A DNA stretch of 64,000 nucleotides from Peptococcaceae bacterium 1198_IL3148 (GTDB lineage Bacteria > Bacillota > Desulfotomaculia > Desulfotomaculales > Desulfohalotomaculaceae): contig JBAIYS010000005.1 in the NCBI GenBank assembly GCA_036763105.1, positions 113,476 to 177,475 of the forward strand. The letters run 5' to 3'. The position numbers and the translations under genes are program-made. The notes below the pieces were generated by a model, which had not been told where the DNA came from, did not search any database, and worked only from the letters and a program-made list of their open reading frames with translations. Shown in pieces: positions 8,305 to 18,774 of this stretch (positions are counted from its first letter, which is position 1; each line of letters starts with the position of its first letter).

Positions 8305-9558
8305 TTAGAGTAGTTCTCTGGGGTCGGTAATCTGACCATAAAGGGCAGATGCCGCCACTGTGGCCGGTGAACCTAAGTAGATGTGGGCATTACCATTACC
8401 CATTCGTCCTTTAAAGTTGCGGTTGGCGGTGGATATAACGTTCTCACCGTCTGATGGTACGCCGTTATGGGTGCCCACACAGGGACCACAACCGGGAGTT
8501 ACCACCGCCGCACCGGCTCTGACTAAAGTTTGGATAATCCCCTCGGCCATGGCCTCTAAATAAATTTTCTTGGAAGCCGGGGCCACGATTAATCTGACAT
8601 CGGGGTTAATGGTTTTGTCTTTAAGTATGGAGGCCGCTATGCGCAAATCCTCCAACCGACCATTGGTACAGGTGCCTATGACTGCTTGCTGGATAGGGGT
8701 ACCTAACAGATTACTAATGCCGGTGACATTGTCCACTCGGTGGGGCATGGCAATCTGGGGCTCTAGGTTAGATACATCATATTCTTTAATGTCGGCATAG
8801 ACAGCATCGGCATCGGCTGCAACCGGGGTAAATTCTTCATCGGTAAATTGCTTTAACCAAGCCAACGTCTTTTCATCGGCTTCCATCATACCGGCCTTAG
8901 CGCCCATTTCAATGGCCATGTTCGATATGGTCATACGGGCATCCACCGATAATGCTGATATGGCCTGGCCGGTGTACTCAGCCGCTTTATAGGTGGCACC
9001 ATCGGCGGTAACATCCCCAATTAAGAACAAAATTAAGTCTTTGGCGTATACCCCTGCCGGCAGTGTACCATGGCAAACAAATTTAATGGTTTCCGGCACT
9101 TTAAACCACATCTTGCCAGAAACCAATCCGCCAGCTAAGTCCGTTGACCCCACTCCGGTGGAAAAGGCATTCAACGCCCCGTAGGTACAGGTGTGAGAAT
9201 CAGCACCGATCACTAATTTCCCTGGGCCCACCTTGCCGCTTTCCGGCATCAGTTGGTGACAAACGCCCTCGCCAATGTCATAAAACTTAAATTTCTTTGC
9301 TTTAGCAAACTCACGCATCAGTTTGTGCAGCGCCGAAACCCCTTCGTTAGGGCTAGGGGAACTATGATCAATCACCATCGCCACCTTACTGGGGTCAAAC
9401 ACCTCTTTACCGTTCATATCATTAAAGGCTCGGATGGCCAGCGGTGATGTGCCGTCTTGGCCCATCACCAAATCTACATTTGCCACTACAATATCGCCAG
9501 CATGTGCAGTTTGACCACAGTGGCTGGATAGAATTTTTTCTATAATCGTCTGACCCAT
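8305..9558 (-). CDS. Aconitase-family large subunit, LeuC/HacA type
   Basis: This 417-aa large subunit carries a [4Fe-4S] cluster. ATG at 9558, one base after the upstream stop and behind AGAGGGA, gives the expected N-terminus MGQTIIEKIL. The cluster ligands are in VIGTCTNGRLEDL (about residue 283) and TPGCGPCVGTHNG (about 341-344); IGADSHTCTYGALNAFSTGVGSTDLA is the substrate-binding region. The length (about 417) matches homoaconitase/archaeal-type isopropylmalate isomerase large subunits rather than the about 470-aa bacterial LeuC. With the small subunit it would convert (homo)citrate to the iso form for the downstream dehydrogenase. Confidence 0.83.
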   Translation of the reverse strand: MGQTIIEKILSSHCGQTAHAGDIVVANVDLVMGQDGTSPLAIRAFNDMNGKEVFDPSKVAMVIDHSSPSPNEGVSALHKLMREFAKAKKFKFYDIGEGVCHQLMPESGKVGPGKLVIGADSHTCTYGALNAFSTGVGSTDLAGGLVSGKMWFKVPETIKFVCHGTLPAGVYAKDLILFLIGDVTADGATYKAAEYTGQAISALSVDARMTISNMAIEMGAKAGMMEADEKTLAWLKQFTDEEFTPVAADADAVYADIKEYDVSNLEPQIAMPHRVDNVTGISNLLGTPIQQAVIGTCTNGRLEDLRIAASILKDKTINPDVRLIVAPASKKIYLEAMAEGIIQTLVRAGAAVVTPGCGPCVGTHNGVPSDGENVISTANRNFKGRMGNGNAHIYLGSPATVAASALYGQITDPRELL

Positions 9559-9559
9559 A

Positions 9560-10714
9560 TTAATCCCTCTTTCCATGATGTCCGTGGGTTGGACCGAAAT
9601 AGTCTTCATAAATATACATTAATTCTTTATCGAATAATGTTCGTTTTAGTGAAACCGCCGCCGCCCTTACTTTTGGCAATAATTGTTCGGATTCATGACG
9701 GCTTAATACAATGCCATATTCAGCAAATTTCGCCCTCAATGCCGCCGTTCCGGAGTGCTTGCCAACTACGATCTGCCGCTCCAAACCAACCTCTTCCGGC
9801 TGGAAGGCTTCGTATGTCTTAGGGTTCTTTAGTGCACCATCAGCATGGATGCCGGATTCATGGGAAAACATGTTGGAACCAACAATGGCTTTCCAAGCGG
9901 GCAACTCCCGGCCGGAGGCCCGGGAAACATAATCAGCAACCTCTACAAACATATCGGTTTTAAAACCAAGGTCGATTTTAAATAGGTGTTTCAAAGCCAT
10001 GACCACTTCTTCTAAAGGCGAGTTACCAGCCCGTTCTCCCAGGCCTAATACCGTAACGCCCACATAGTCAGCCCCAGCTTTAACTCCGGCCAGTGCGTTG
10101 GCGGTGGCCATTCCAAAGTCGTCGTGGGTGTGCATTTCAATATCTATATCCACCGCTTGCCGAATTTTAGTGATGTTGTCAAAGGTGGTAAAGGGGTCCA
10201 GAATACCCACGGTATCACAATAGCGCAGCCGATCAGCTCCAGCCTCTTTGGCCACTTTGGCATATTGAATCAAAAAGTCGATATCGCTGCGGGAAGCATC
10301 TTCAGCATTGGCGGATACATATAAACCATTCTTCTTAGCAAATTCCACCGCCCGGGCCATGTTTTCCAATACCCATTCTCTACTTTTGTTTAGCTTATAT
10401 TTCATGTGAATATCCGAAGTGGAGATGGAAATTGCCACCGCATCGACGCCACATTCCAGGGATGCTTCGATGTCTTTAATTACCGGACGGTTCCACCCCA
10501 TAATGCTGGCCTTTAAACCAGATTTGCAGATGGCCTTGATTGCTTCCTGCTCATCCCCTTCCATAGTTGGAATACCAGCCTCAATTTGGTCCACACCCAG
10601 TTCATCCAAAAATCTAGCGATCCGGATCTTTTCGCGGTTAGCAAAAACCACACCGGCGGTTTGCTCTCCGTCTCGCAAGGTAGTATCCACTATATGTATC
10701 TTCCTTTGTTCCAT
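9560..10714 (-). CDS. Homocitrate synthase / Re-citrate synthase family (NifV-like)
   Basis: Condenses acetyl-CoA with a 2-oxoacid. ATG 10714 lies 10 bases after AGGAGG, giving 384 aa. DTTLRDGEQTAGVVF (about 9-23), HTHDDFGMATANALAG (about 190) and GHxxGERAGN-like LGERAGNSPLEEV are the DRE-TIM metallolyase signatures; the ISISTSDIHMKYKL stretch and the C-terminal KELMYIYEDYF fit the NifV/homocitrate branch rather than LeuA. No nif genes are nearby. With the aconitase-like subunits and NAD isocitrate dehydrogenase downstream, the enzyme is a strong candidate for the clostridial Re-citrate synthase, a paralog of NifV first shown in Clostridium kluyveri. Homocitrate synthase remains the alternative. 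Confidence 0.8.
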   Translation of the reverse strand: MEQRKIHIVDTTLRDGEQTAGVVFANREKIRIARFLDELGVDQIEAGIPTMEGDEQEAIKAICKSGLKASIMGWNRPVIKDIEASLECGVDAVAISISTSDIHMKYKLNKSREWVLENMARAVEFAKKNGLYVSANAEDASRSDIDFLIQYAKVAKEAGADRLRYCDTVGILDPFTTFDNITKIRQAVDIDIEMHTHDDFGMATANALAGVKAGADYVGVTVLGLGERAGNSPLEEVVMALKHLFKIDLGFKTDMFVEVADYVSRASGRELPAWKAIVGSNMFSHESGIHADGALKNPKTYEAFQPEEVGLERQIVVGKHSGTAALRAKFAEYGIVLSRHESEQLLPKVRAAAVSLKRTLFDKELMYIYEDYFGPTHGHHGKRD

Positions 10715-11032
10715 CTTAAAAGCACCTCCTAAATTTTGTTGCATCGTCTATTAAATAATATAAAACATAAACTTGAACAACTTTAGATTGTATAATATCA
10801 CAACCAACTAGTGATTTAAAGTAAACCAGCATTTTTATACTGTATACATTTATTTTTAGCCCTGAGCAACGTTTTATTTTAATTAGGTTTTTATTACCAT
10901 ATCTTTTCTTTCTTTTACTTCCTCTTGCACCTGTACAACTTTTTGTAATTAACATCTGTATAATTGTGCAACTATTTAACCAGTCAAATGTTTAAAAACC
11001 CAACTGCAAACAGCATTTGTAGGTATTTGATA
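10715..11032 (-). other. AT-rich leader/promoter region of the citrate-branch operon
   Basis: About 320 bases with no convincing gene. AGGAGG at 10725-10730 is the synthase ribosome site. I see no T-box signature, no clear terminator and no confident -35/-10 pair, only A/T-rich sequence, so any leader regulation is not visible. Confidence 0.5.
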
Positions 11033-11060
11033 AAAAATAAGCCTTCCATTAAAGGAAGGC
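11030..11060 (-). terminator. Rho-independent terminator
   Basis: On the minus strand the stem 11060-11054 / 11047-11041 (GCCTTCC / GGAAGGC) is followed by a T-rich run (11040-11030). It starts at the stop codon of the 276-aa gene and ends the transcript from gatB. Confidence 0.8.
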
Positions 11061-11890
11061 TATTCTAACAAGGCTTTCACCCGCATCGGAGTATTACTCC
11101 ATACTTCTTCACCAAAATCTTTTAGCAACCGTTCTTTTACTAATTCCTTTTGTTTTTTAGATAGTTCCGGCTGTTTATCACGCCGACCAATGGCCACAAC
11201 TTTATCATTGTATTGATTTTGATCCACATCGTCCTGAGGTTGGTTGCGACGGGGAAAAGTCAACTCTTCATTGACTTTACCATTTTCATCAAAATAAACG
11301 TAATATAACCGCAACGAATCTAAATAGATCGGTGACTTGTTCTCATGTACATAGTTAATGTCCGCAACAATTGCTTTTTTGCCTGCTAAATCAGGGAACA
11401 AACGACCGTCCTGCAGCGCCGTTACTGCCACTCTTTTTACCTTACTTTCGGTCATCAAATATAAGCGTCTGTTAACTCTATTGCCCTTTTTGTTGGTGAT
11501 GGTGCCAGTTATTTTGTGATCAATATTTTCGCCGGCCCTGCTGATCACCACCACATCTGTATCAGTAAGAATGGATAGTAGTCCTTCCCGGAGGTCAAAA
11601 ATCACATCTCCCAGCAAAGGAATGACAAAACCGTCTTCAATTTTTCGTTTGTTAATGGTTATTGTACCCACCAGCGCCAATATTTCTATAAATCCATCAC
11701 AGGCGTCACATTGGGATGCCGGAGCCTGACAATTTTCACAGGCTTCCACTTCGTCAAAGACAAAGTTGTCCAGCCTAAACACTTTGGAATTAGCTTCAGC
11801 ATCACTTGATATATGCACCAGTTTGACGTTAAGCCCTTTCCACTCTCCCATCATTACGTTATAAAATATTTCCCTGGAAGCTGTAATCAT
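11060..11890 (-). CDS. Unknown protein with two CxxC pairs
   Basis: Not recognised. The 276-aa product has a four-Cys cluster around residues 51-65 (CENCQAPASQCDACDG), probably a zinc or redox site, followed by a beta-rich region (about 65-190) and a charged C-terminal part with many Asp/Gln. It is soluble, without signal peptide. ATG 11890 follows GGAGGAAAG. It lies 48 bases after gatB and just before a terminator, so it is likely co-transcribed with gatB, but nothing in the sequence ties it to tRNA amidation. Confidence 0.65.
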   Translation of the reverse strand: MITASREIFYNVMMGEWKGLNVKLVHISSDAEANSKVFRLDNFVFDEVEACENCQAPASQCDACDGFIEILALVGTITINKRKIEDGFVIPLLGDVIFDLREGLLSILTDTDVVVISRAGENIDHKITGTITNKKGNRVNRRLYLMTESKVKRVAVTALQDGRLFPDLAGKKAIVADINYVHENKSPIYLDSLRLYYVYFDENGKVNEELTFPRRNQPQDDVDQNQYNDKVVAIGRRDKQPELSKKQKELVKERLLKDFGEEVWSNTPMRVKALLE

Positions 11891-11938
11891 GCTTTCCTCC
11901 GTAAATGTTCACAAATTATCTTTGCGATATATGATATG

Positions 11939-13381
11939 CTATTGCAACTTTTCTTTCAACAGTTTATTTACCAAACCTGGGTTTGCTTTGCCCTTGGTGG
12001 CTTTCATGGTTTGTCCCACCAAGAAACCAATGGCCGCGGTTTTACCATTGCGGTAATCCTCCACCGACTTGGGGTTATTGGCGATGATTTCTTCAATGAT
12101 TTTGGTTAGCTCACCTTCGTCGGATATTTGTACCAATCCCTTTTCCTTAACAATGGTAGCCGGTTCTTTGCCGGTGGCCACCATTTCTTCTAACACTGTT
12201 TTAGCAATTTTACCACTGATGGTCCCTTGGTCAATTAGTTTTAACAGTTCAGCAAATTGTTTTGCTGTGATGGGACTATCGGTAAGTTCCTGCTGGTTAG
12301 CATTCAACAATCCGGACAGATCACCCATAATCCAGTTGCTAACCACTTTTGGCTGTGGAAAATAATCCAGCACTTCTTCAAAGAAATCAGACATTTCCTT
12401 GATGGCGGTAAGCACCGAAGCGTCGTATGCAGGCAGACTGTATTGCTCTACATAACGGGCCTTACGACTGTCCGGCAATTCCGGCAGGCCATCTCTAAGC
12501 TCTTTAACCCACTGTTCATCTATCACCACCGGCACCAAGTCCGGGTCTGGGAAGTAGCGATAATCCTGGGCCTCTTCTTTACTGCGCATTGAAATGGTAA
12601 TGCCTTTTGCTTCATCCCAGGTGCGGGTTTCTTGCACAATTTTGCCCCCGTCTTCAAGTACTTCAATTTGCCGCTCAATTTCATATTCCACTGCCCTTTG
12701 TAAGGCTTTAAAGGAGTTCATATTCTTTATCTCTGTTTTAGTGCCTAGCTTAGTTGTGCCAACTGGCCTCACAGAGACGTTGGCATCACAACGCAGCGAA
12801 CCTTCTTGCATTTTACAATCGGATACACCAGTATATTGTATTACAGACCGCAATTTTTCAACATAAGCCCTGGCTTCCTCAGCGGAACGCATGTCTGGCT
12901 CGGACACAATTTCCACCAAGGGCATGCCACCGCGGTTATAGTCCACCAGTGTATAAGGGCTAGCCATGATTGTGCCTTGGTGTACCAGCTTGCCTGCATC
13001 TTCTTCCATGTGCATATGGTGAATGCCAATGCGTTTGGTTTCTCCACCAACCTCAATATCTAAATACCCGCCTTTAGCTATTGGTAAGTCAAACTGAGAT
13101 ACCTGATAGTTTTTAGGCAAGTCAGGGTAATAATAGTTTTTACGATCAAACTTAGAATAAGAAGCGATCTCACAATTTAGGGCCAAACCTGCTTTGACAG
13201 CATATTCCACCACTTTTTTATTTAGAACCGGTAGTGTACCAGGTAGTCCCAAACAGACTGGACAAACATGGGTGTTGGGATCACCCCCAAATTCGGTGGA
13301 ACAATTACAAAAAATCTTGGTGTTGGTTTTTAACTCCACATGTACTTCTAAACCAATAACAGCTTCCCACTTTGTCACCAC
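11939..13381 (-). CDS. gatB: Aspartyl/glutamyl-tRNA amidotransferase subunit B
   Basis: Kinase/tRNA-binding subunit of GatCAB, which activates mischarged Glu-tRNA(Gln) or Asp-tRNA(Asn) for amidation. The 480-aa sequence has the diagnostic [10 protein letters not shown] (about 10-19), the zinc site [19 protein letters not shown] (about 25-43), [13 protein letters not shown] around 123 and the C-terminal YqeY-like tail ending [12 protein letters not shown] 13381 (or 13378) lies 5-8 bases after GGAGG. It is 11 bases downstream of gatA. Confidence 0.97.
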   Translation of the reverse strand: MVTKWEAVIGLEVHVELKTNTKIFCNCSTEFGGDPNTHVCPVCLGLPGTLPVLNKKVVEYAVKAGLALNCEIASYSKFDRKNYYYPDLPKNYQVSQFDLPIAKGGYLDIEVGGETKRIGIHHMHMEEDAGKLVHQGTIMASPYTLVDYNRGGMPLVEIVSEPDMRSAEEARAYVEKLRSVIQYTGVSDCKMQEGSLRCDANVSVRPVGTTKLGTKTEIKNMNSFKALQRAVEYEIERQIEVLEDGGKIVQETRTWDEAKGITISMRSKEEAQDYRYFPDPDLVPVVIDEQWVKELRDGLPELPDSRKARYVEQYSLPAYDASVLTAIKEMSDFFEEVLDYFPQPKVVSNWIMGDLSGLLNANQQELTDSPITAKQFAELLKLIDQGTISGKIAKTVLEEMVATGKEPATIVKEKGLVQISDEGELTKIIEEIIANNPKSVEDYRNGKTAAIGFLVGQTMKATKGKANPGLVNKLLKEKLQ

Positions 13382-13392
13382 TGTTACCTCCT

Positions 13393-14850
13393 TTATAGCG
13401 CCGGGCGCTGCCGGTGAAATTCAGTATTTTGTTCAAAGGTATAGGCCGCCCGCAACATGGTACCTTCACCAAAGGGTTTGCCGATTAATTGCATGCCAAC
13501 GGGCAACCCGTCCACAAAGCCACAGGGCAGACAGATACTTGGTACTCCAGCCAAGTTTACAGATGATGTAAAGATATCCTGTAGATACATCTTTATTGGA
13601 TCATCGATATTTTCACCAACTTTAAAGGCCGGTGTGGGAGTGGTAGGTGACAATATTAAGTCATACTTTTCAAAGACTTGATCAAAATCCTGCTTAATTA
13701 AAGTGCGCACTTTTAAAGCCTTGAGGTAATAAGCGTCATAAAAACCGGCAGATAGAGCATAGGTTCCCAACATAATCCGCCGTTTTACTTCTTCACCAAA
13801 GCCCTCACTGCGACTTTTGATAAACATTTGTAAAATGTCATCGGCGTCTGTGTCCCGATAACCAAAGCCTACCCCATCGAAACGTGCCAGATTTGAGCTG
13901 GCTTCAGCGGTAGCAATGAGGTAATAGGCTGGCAAAGCATATTTAATATGGGGTAAGCTGACTTCTTCCACTTCCGCTCCTAAGTTAGCTAGGGTAGCCA
14001 CCGCGCCTTCAATTACTTGGCGCACATTGGCACCTAAACCTGCAGCCATATACTCCTTAGGAATACCAATTTTTAAACCTTGCACATTATTTTCTAAGTA
14101 CTTGGTGTAATCCGGCACATCATATTGGGCAGATGTTGAATCCCTATGGTCATGACCACAAATGGCATTGAGCATTAGGGCACCATCGGTAACATCCTTG
14201 GTCAAGGGGCCAATTTGATCTAAAGAAGAAGCATAGGGCACTGCTCCATAGCGGGATACCGCGCCATAGGTGGGTTTTATGCCCACCACACCACAAAAGG
14301 CCGCCGGTTGTCTAATGGAACCACCGGTATCGGTACCCAATGCCACTATACACTGGTCAGCGGCCACCGCAGCGGCCGAGCCGCCACTGGAGCCCCCGGG
14401 TACTCTGTCGGTATCCCAAGGGTTATAGGTGGTATGCATGGTCGAAGTTTCAGTGGAAGAGCCCATGGCAAATTCGTCCATATTGGTCTTGCCAACCATT
14501 ACCGCGCCAACGGCATTTAGTTTTTCTATTACTGTGGCGTCAAAGGGTGGTACATAATCAGCAAGCATTTTAGATGCACAGGTTGTGGACACACCGGTGA
14601 TACAAATGTTATCCTTAACCGCCACTGGAATACCCGCCAATGGAGATAATTTTTCTCCGGCTGCGATCTGCTTGTCCACGTTACGGGCGGTTTCTAATGC
14701 CTGTTCCTTAGTTAGGGTGATAAAAGATTTAACTTTTTCTTCCACAGCATCAATCCGTTTATACACTGCAGTGGTAATTTCCTCTGCACTAACTTCTTTG
14801 TTCACCATCAATTGGTGCAGTTGATGGGCGGTCATCTGATTAAGAGACAT
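13393..14850 (-). CDS. gatA: Glutamyl-tRNA(Gln) amidotransferase subunit A
   Basis: Amidase subunit that releases ammonia from glutamine for GatCAB. The 485-aa sequence carries the amidase-signature catalytic triad: K79 (AVKDN), S154 in [14 protein letters not shown] and S178 in [17 protein letters not shown] 14850 follows AAGGAGG. The gene is separated from gatC by 136 bases containing two terminator-like hairpins, an unusual break in an otherwise standard gatCAB order. Confidence 0.97.
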   Translation of the reverse strand: MSLNQMTAHQLHQLMVNKEVSAEEITTAVYKRIDAVEEKVKSFITLTKEQALETARNVDKQIAAGEKLSPLAGIPVAVKDNICITGVSTTCASKMLADYVPPFDATVIEKLNAVGAVMVGKTNMDEFAMGSSTETSTMHTTYNPWDTDRVPGGSSGGSAAAVAADQCIVALGTDTGGSIRQPAAFCGVVGIKPTYGAVSRYGAVPYASSLDQIGPLTKDVTDGALMLNAICGHDHRDSTSAQYDVPDYTKYLENNVQGLKIGIPKEYMAAGLGANVRQVIEGAVATLANLGAEVEEVSLPHIKYALPAYYLIATAEASSNLARFDGVGFGYRDTDADDILQMFIKSRSEGFGEEVKRRIMLGTYALSAGFYDAYYLKALKVRTLIKQDFDQVFEKYDLILSPTTPTPAFKVGENIDDPIKMYLQDIFTSSVNLAGVPSICLPCGFVDGLPVGMQLIGKPFGEGTMLRAAYTFEQNTEFHRQRPAL

Positions 14851-14870
14851 ACTTATCCATTCCTCCTTAG

Positions 14871-14916
14871 AAAAACTTGGTATTTGCCATGTTTTCTGGC
14901 AAATGCCTTAGTTTTT
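14871..14916 (-). terminator. Large hairpin with T-run just before gatA
   Basis: Long inverted repeat: 14916-14897 pairs with 14890-14871 with one or two mismatches, closed by AAAAACT/AGTTTTT. Read on the minus strand it ends in GTTTTTC, like an attenuator, 20 bases before gatA. Confidence 0.6.
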
Positions 14917-14958
14917 CTTATACTATCATCCTTAATTCTTATGTCATTTGATAGTGTA

Positions 14959-14980
14959 GAAAAACGCCGGTTATACCGGC
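14959..14980 (-). terminator. Terminator-like hairpin after gatC
   Basis: A GCCGG/CCGGC stem with a TATAA loop is followed by GTTTTT on the minus strand, starting 7 bases past the gatC stop. It would reduce read-through into gatA. Confidence 0.65.
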
Positions 14981-14986
14981 TTAGCA

Positions 14987-15268
14987 TTACAGTATTTTCG
15001 GTACTTTTATAAAGTTGCCCTCTGAATCCGGCGCAATGGCAGTGGCCTTGTCATTAGGCAGGTGATCGCCTACTTTATCTTCTCTAAAGACATTTTCGAT
15101 AGGCAGCACATGGGCAGTGGGAGGTACATTTTCTGTGTCCAATTCTTGTAGAGCGCTGGCGTGTTCTAAAATATCATTTAACTGCTTGGTATAAATGTCC
15201 TTTTGCTCTTCGCTCAGCTCTAACCGGGCTAACAAAGCAACATGCTCGACATCTTTCTTACTAATCAA
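14987..15268 (-). CDS. gatC: Glutamyl-tRNA(Gln) amidotransferase subunit C
   Basis: Small 93-aa subunit that holds GatA and GatB together. The N-terminus ISKKDVEHVALLARLELSE and the motif LxxILEHASALQELDTENVPPTAHVLP are family hallmarks, and the length is normal. It is preceded by a recognisable promoter, followed by a terminator-like stem, and then gatA, gatB. Confidence 0.95.
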   Translation of the reverse strand: MISKKDVEHVALLARLELSEEQKDIYTKQLNDILEHASALQELDTENVPPTAHVLPIENVFREDKVGDHLPNDKATAIAPDSEGNFIKVPKIL

Positions 15269-15336
15269 TTTAAAAGCACCTTCTTTCTATTGTACAAAAA
15301 GCGTTGATTGCGTGGTAATTATCAAAAACTGCCAAT

Positions 15337-15366
15337 ATTATACCAAAGTTTATAATCCTTGCGCAA
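15337..15366 (-). promoter_or_regulatory. Promoter of gatC
   Basis: Minus-strand -10 TATAAT at 15342-15337 and a weak -35 TTGCGC at 15366-15361 with an 18-base spacer, about 70 bases upstream of gatC. Confidence 0.6.
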
Positions 15367-15385
15367 GTTGGCACCCATTAATAGT

Positions 15386-15409
15386 AAACCCCTGGAATAC
15401 CAGGGGTTT
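15386..15409. terminator. Hairpin after the selenoprotein gene
   Basis: A perfect 10-bp stem pairs 15386-15395 with 15400-15409 around a 4-base loop. It lies 14 bases beyond the selenoprotein stop and upstream of the gatC promoter, so it most likely ends the selenoprotein/ligA-side transcript. Confidence 0.7.
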
Positions 15410-15422
15410 AGCAATTTATATT

Positions 15423-15764
15423 TTAGTTGTGTTGCTTGTTTTTCATCTCATCGATGTATTCGGAAATCATTTGCACCGATAAGCCACCGTGAAAGCGTGG
15501 TTCACCATTGATGACAGTCAAAGGAGGGGTAAATCTACCCATAATTTCTTGCACTTGTGGATATTCATCCAAACTATCATTCATAATATCTACATAGCTC
15601 AGGGTGACAGTGTCACCATACATAGCTTTAACATCACTGGCAAAGTCTTCAAAGTCTGCCCTGGGGTCTGAAGAACCACAACTGGTTCTATTATTTACAC
15701 CTCAACCACCGGTAAATACCGGCACATTACCGCTAAAAACAATAATTGAAATTTTTTCGCTCAC
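15423..15764 (-). CDS. Thioredoxin-fold-like selenoprotein, UGA decoded as Sec21
   Basis: A 113-residue protein is read from GTG 15764 (AAGGAGGG 7 bases upstream) to the stop at 15423 if the in-frame TGA at 15704-15702 is selenocysteine. The product begins SEKISIIVFSGNVPVFTGG, then Sec21-GVNNRTSC29, giving a Sec/Cys pair, and continues without further stops through a VTLSYVDI strand and a PLTVINGE segment resembling the cis-Pro region of thioredoxin folds and the YuzD/DUF1462-type proteins (family tentative). A bacterial-type SECIS hairpin follows the UGA at the right distance. Gene callers would see only a 66-aa fragment starting at 15623. It lies between gatC and ligA. A simple nonsense mutation is the alternative, but intact coding on both sides argues against it. 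Confidence 0.78.
15672..15704 (-). promoter_or_regulatory. UGA codon plus bacterial SECIS hairpin
   Basis: UGA is at 15704-15702. After 12 bases a perfect 7-bp stem follows (15689-15683 AGAACCA with 15678-15672 TGGTTCT) closed by the 4-base loop GTTG (15682-15679). The distance from UGA to apical loop is 19 bases and the loop begins with G, as required by the known bacterial SECIS rules for SelB. Confidence 0.75.
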
Positions 15765-15803
15765 TACATAGCCCTCCTTAAATAGCTAATAATTGCTTAT
15801 TAA

Positions 15804-17828
<2,025 letters not shown>

Positions 17829-17833
17829 TCAAA

Positions 17834-18715
17834 CTAAAACGGCGGATGAGCAATAAACATGGCGGTATGCTGAATTATCCAAGCCGCCGGAACAAACAAA
17901 ACTTGGGCTAAAATTGTTCCTCCCAGCCTGGTGACCGCCAGGTAAAAGGACATTTGTTTAACATCGTACTGATCCCGCTCGCCCCGCAACGCCTGATCGG
18001 TAATCATCGCTGCGGTGGGATCAACCACCATGGCAAACATCAACGTGGCAAAACCATTTACCACTCCGGACAACACTGTGGTGGTGGCCCTAAATTCTGG
18101 AAACAGCGCCCCGGCGTACAGTGCCGACAACACACCGGTGGTAAAGATACCGTTGGCAATGAAGTTAAGCCATAAAAATGTGGCTGGCAACTTAGTTTTA
18201 CTATCCCGTACCCGTTCCACCACGTCCTTTTTCGGCATGTTAAGGCTGCGCAGCAACCCCACCACCCTTTTGGGCGAAAAGATCAGCATAGTCAACATTT
18301 TCGGCACCGACTTAACCTCATCAAACCACATAATTCCCCGCACAAATATGCGCACAAAGGCCGGTATCAAAAAAATCCCCACCAGTGTACCCACCGTGGC
18401 AGCCACAATCACCAAGCGAAAATCTTGATTGAGCAGGGCCAATTCCGCTTGATAGTTGGCGGTTTCCGCAATTGTTGCCATCTCTGCACCGGGGTTGGCG
18501 GCAATGAATCTTTGAATGGCATGTTCCACTATGGATGACATTAAGGGTGCCAGCACCAAGTTAGCGGTGCTGGCAAACAGAGAGATCACATTAAAAAGCG
18601 AGTAGGCAATGGCTAACCGCTTAGTGTGCACCCCCGCCGGTCTAACGGAATAAATCAACGTATTAATCATGTGAATAAAGGCAATTAGTATTGCCGCCAA
18701 CAACAAACGAGACAT
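17834..18715 (-). CDS. amj: Lipid II flippase of the Amj family
   Basis: Integral membrane protein of 293 aa that resembles Amj (YdaH, DUF2837), the alternate MurJ-independent lipid II flippase described in Bacillus subtilis. The N-terminal MINTLIYSVRPAGVHTKRLAIAYSLFN motif (about 16-42) is the best landmark, followed by about six hydrophobic segments with a charged cytoplasmic loop in the middle (KKDVVERVRDSKTKLP). ATG 18715 follows GGAGG. It is located between pcrA and ligA and is probably co-transcribed with them. Confidence 0.85.
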   Translation of the reverse strand: MSRLLLAAILIAFIHMINTLIYSVRPAGVHTKRLAIAYSLFNVISLFASTANLVLAPLMSSIVEHAIQRFIAANPGAEMATIAETANYQAELALLNQDFRLVIVAATVGTLVGIFLIPAFVRIFVRGIMWFDEVKSVPKMLTMLIFSPKRVVGLLRSLNMPKKDVVERVRDSKTKLPATFLWLNFIANGIFTTGVLSALYAGALFPEFRATTTVLSGVVNGFATLMFAMVVDPTAAMITDQALRGERDQYDVKQMSFYLAVTRLGGTILAQVLFVPAAWIIQHTAMFIAHPPF

Positions 18716-18774
18716 TAACTACCTCCACTAATATTATTGCCAGGTCGAGGCAGTACCAATCGTTACCAAATGGT

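Noticed and set aside
9560..10714. LeuA (2-isopropylmalate synthase) for leucine synthesis
   Set aside because: Motifs follow the NifV/homocitrate branch, length is only 384 aa without the LeuA regulatory domain, and the operon ends in an isocitrate-type dehydrogenase.
10715..11040. Possible T-box leader before the citrate-branch operon
   Set aside because: The conserved T-box sequence and a terminator/antiterminator pair are absent.
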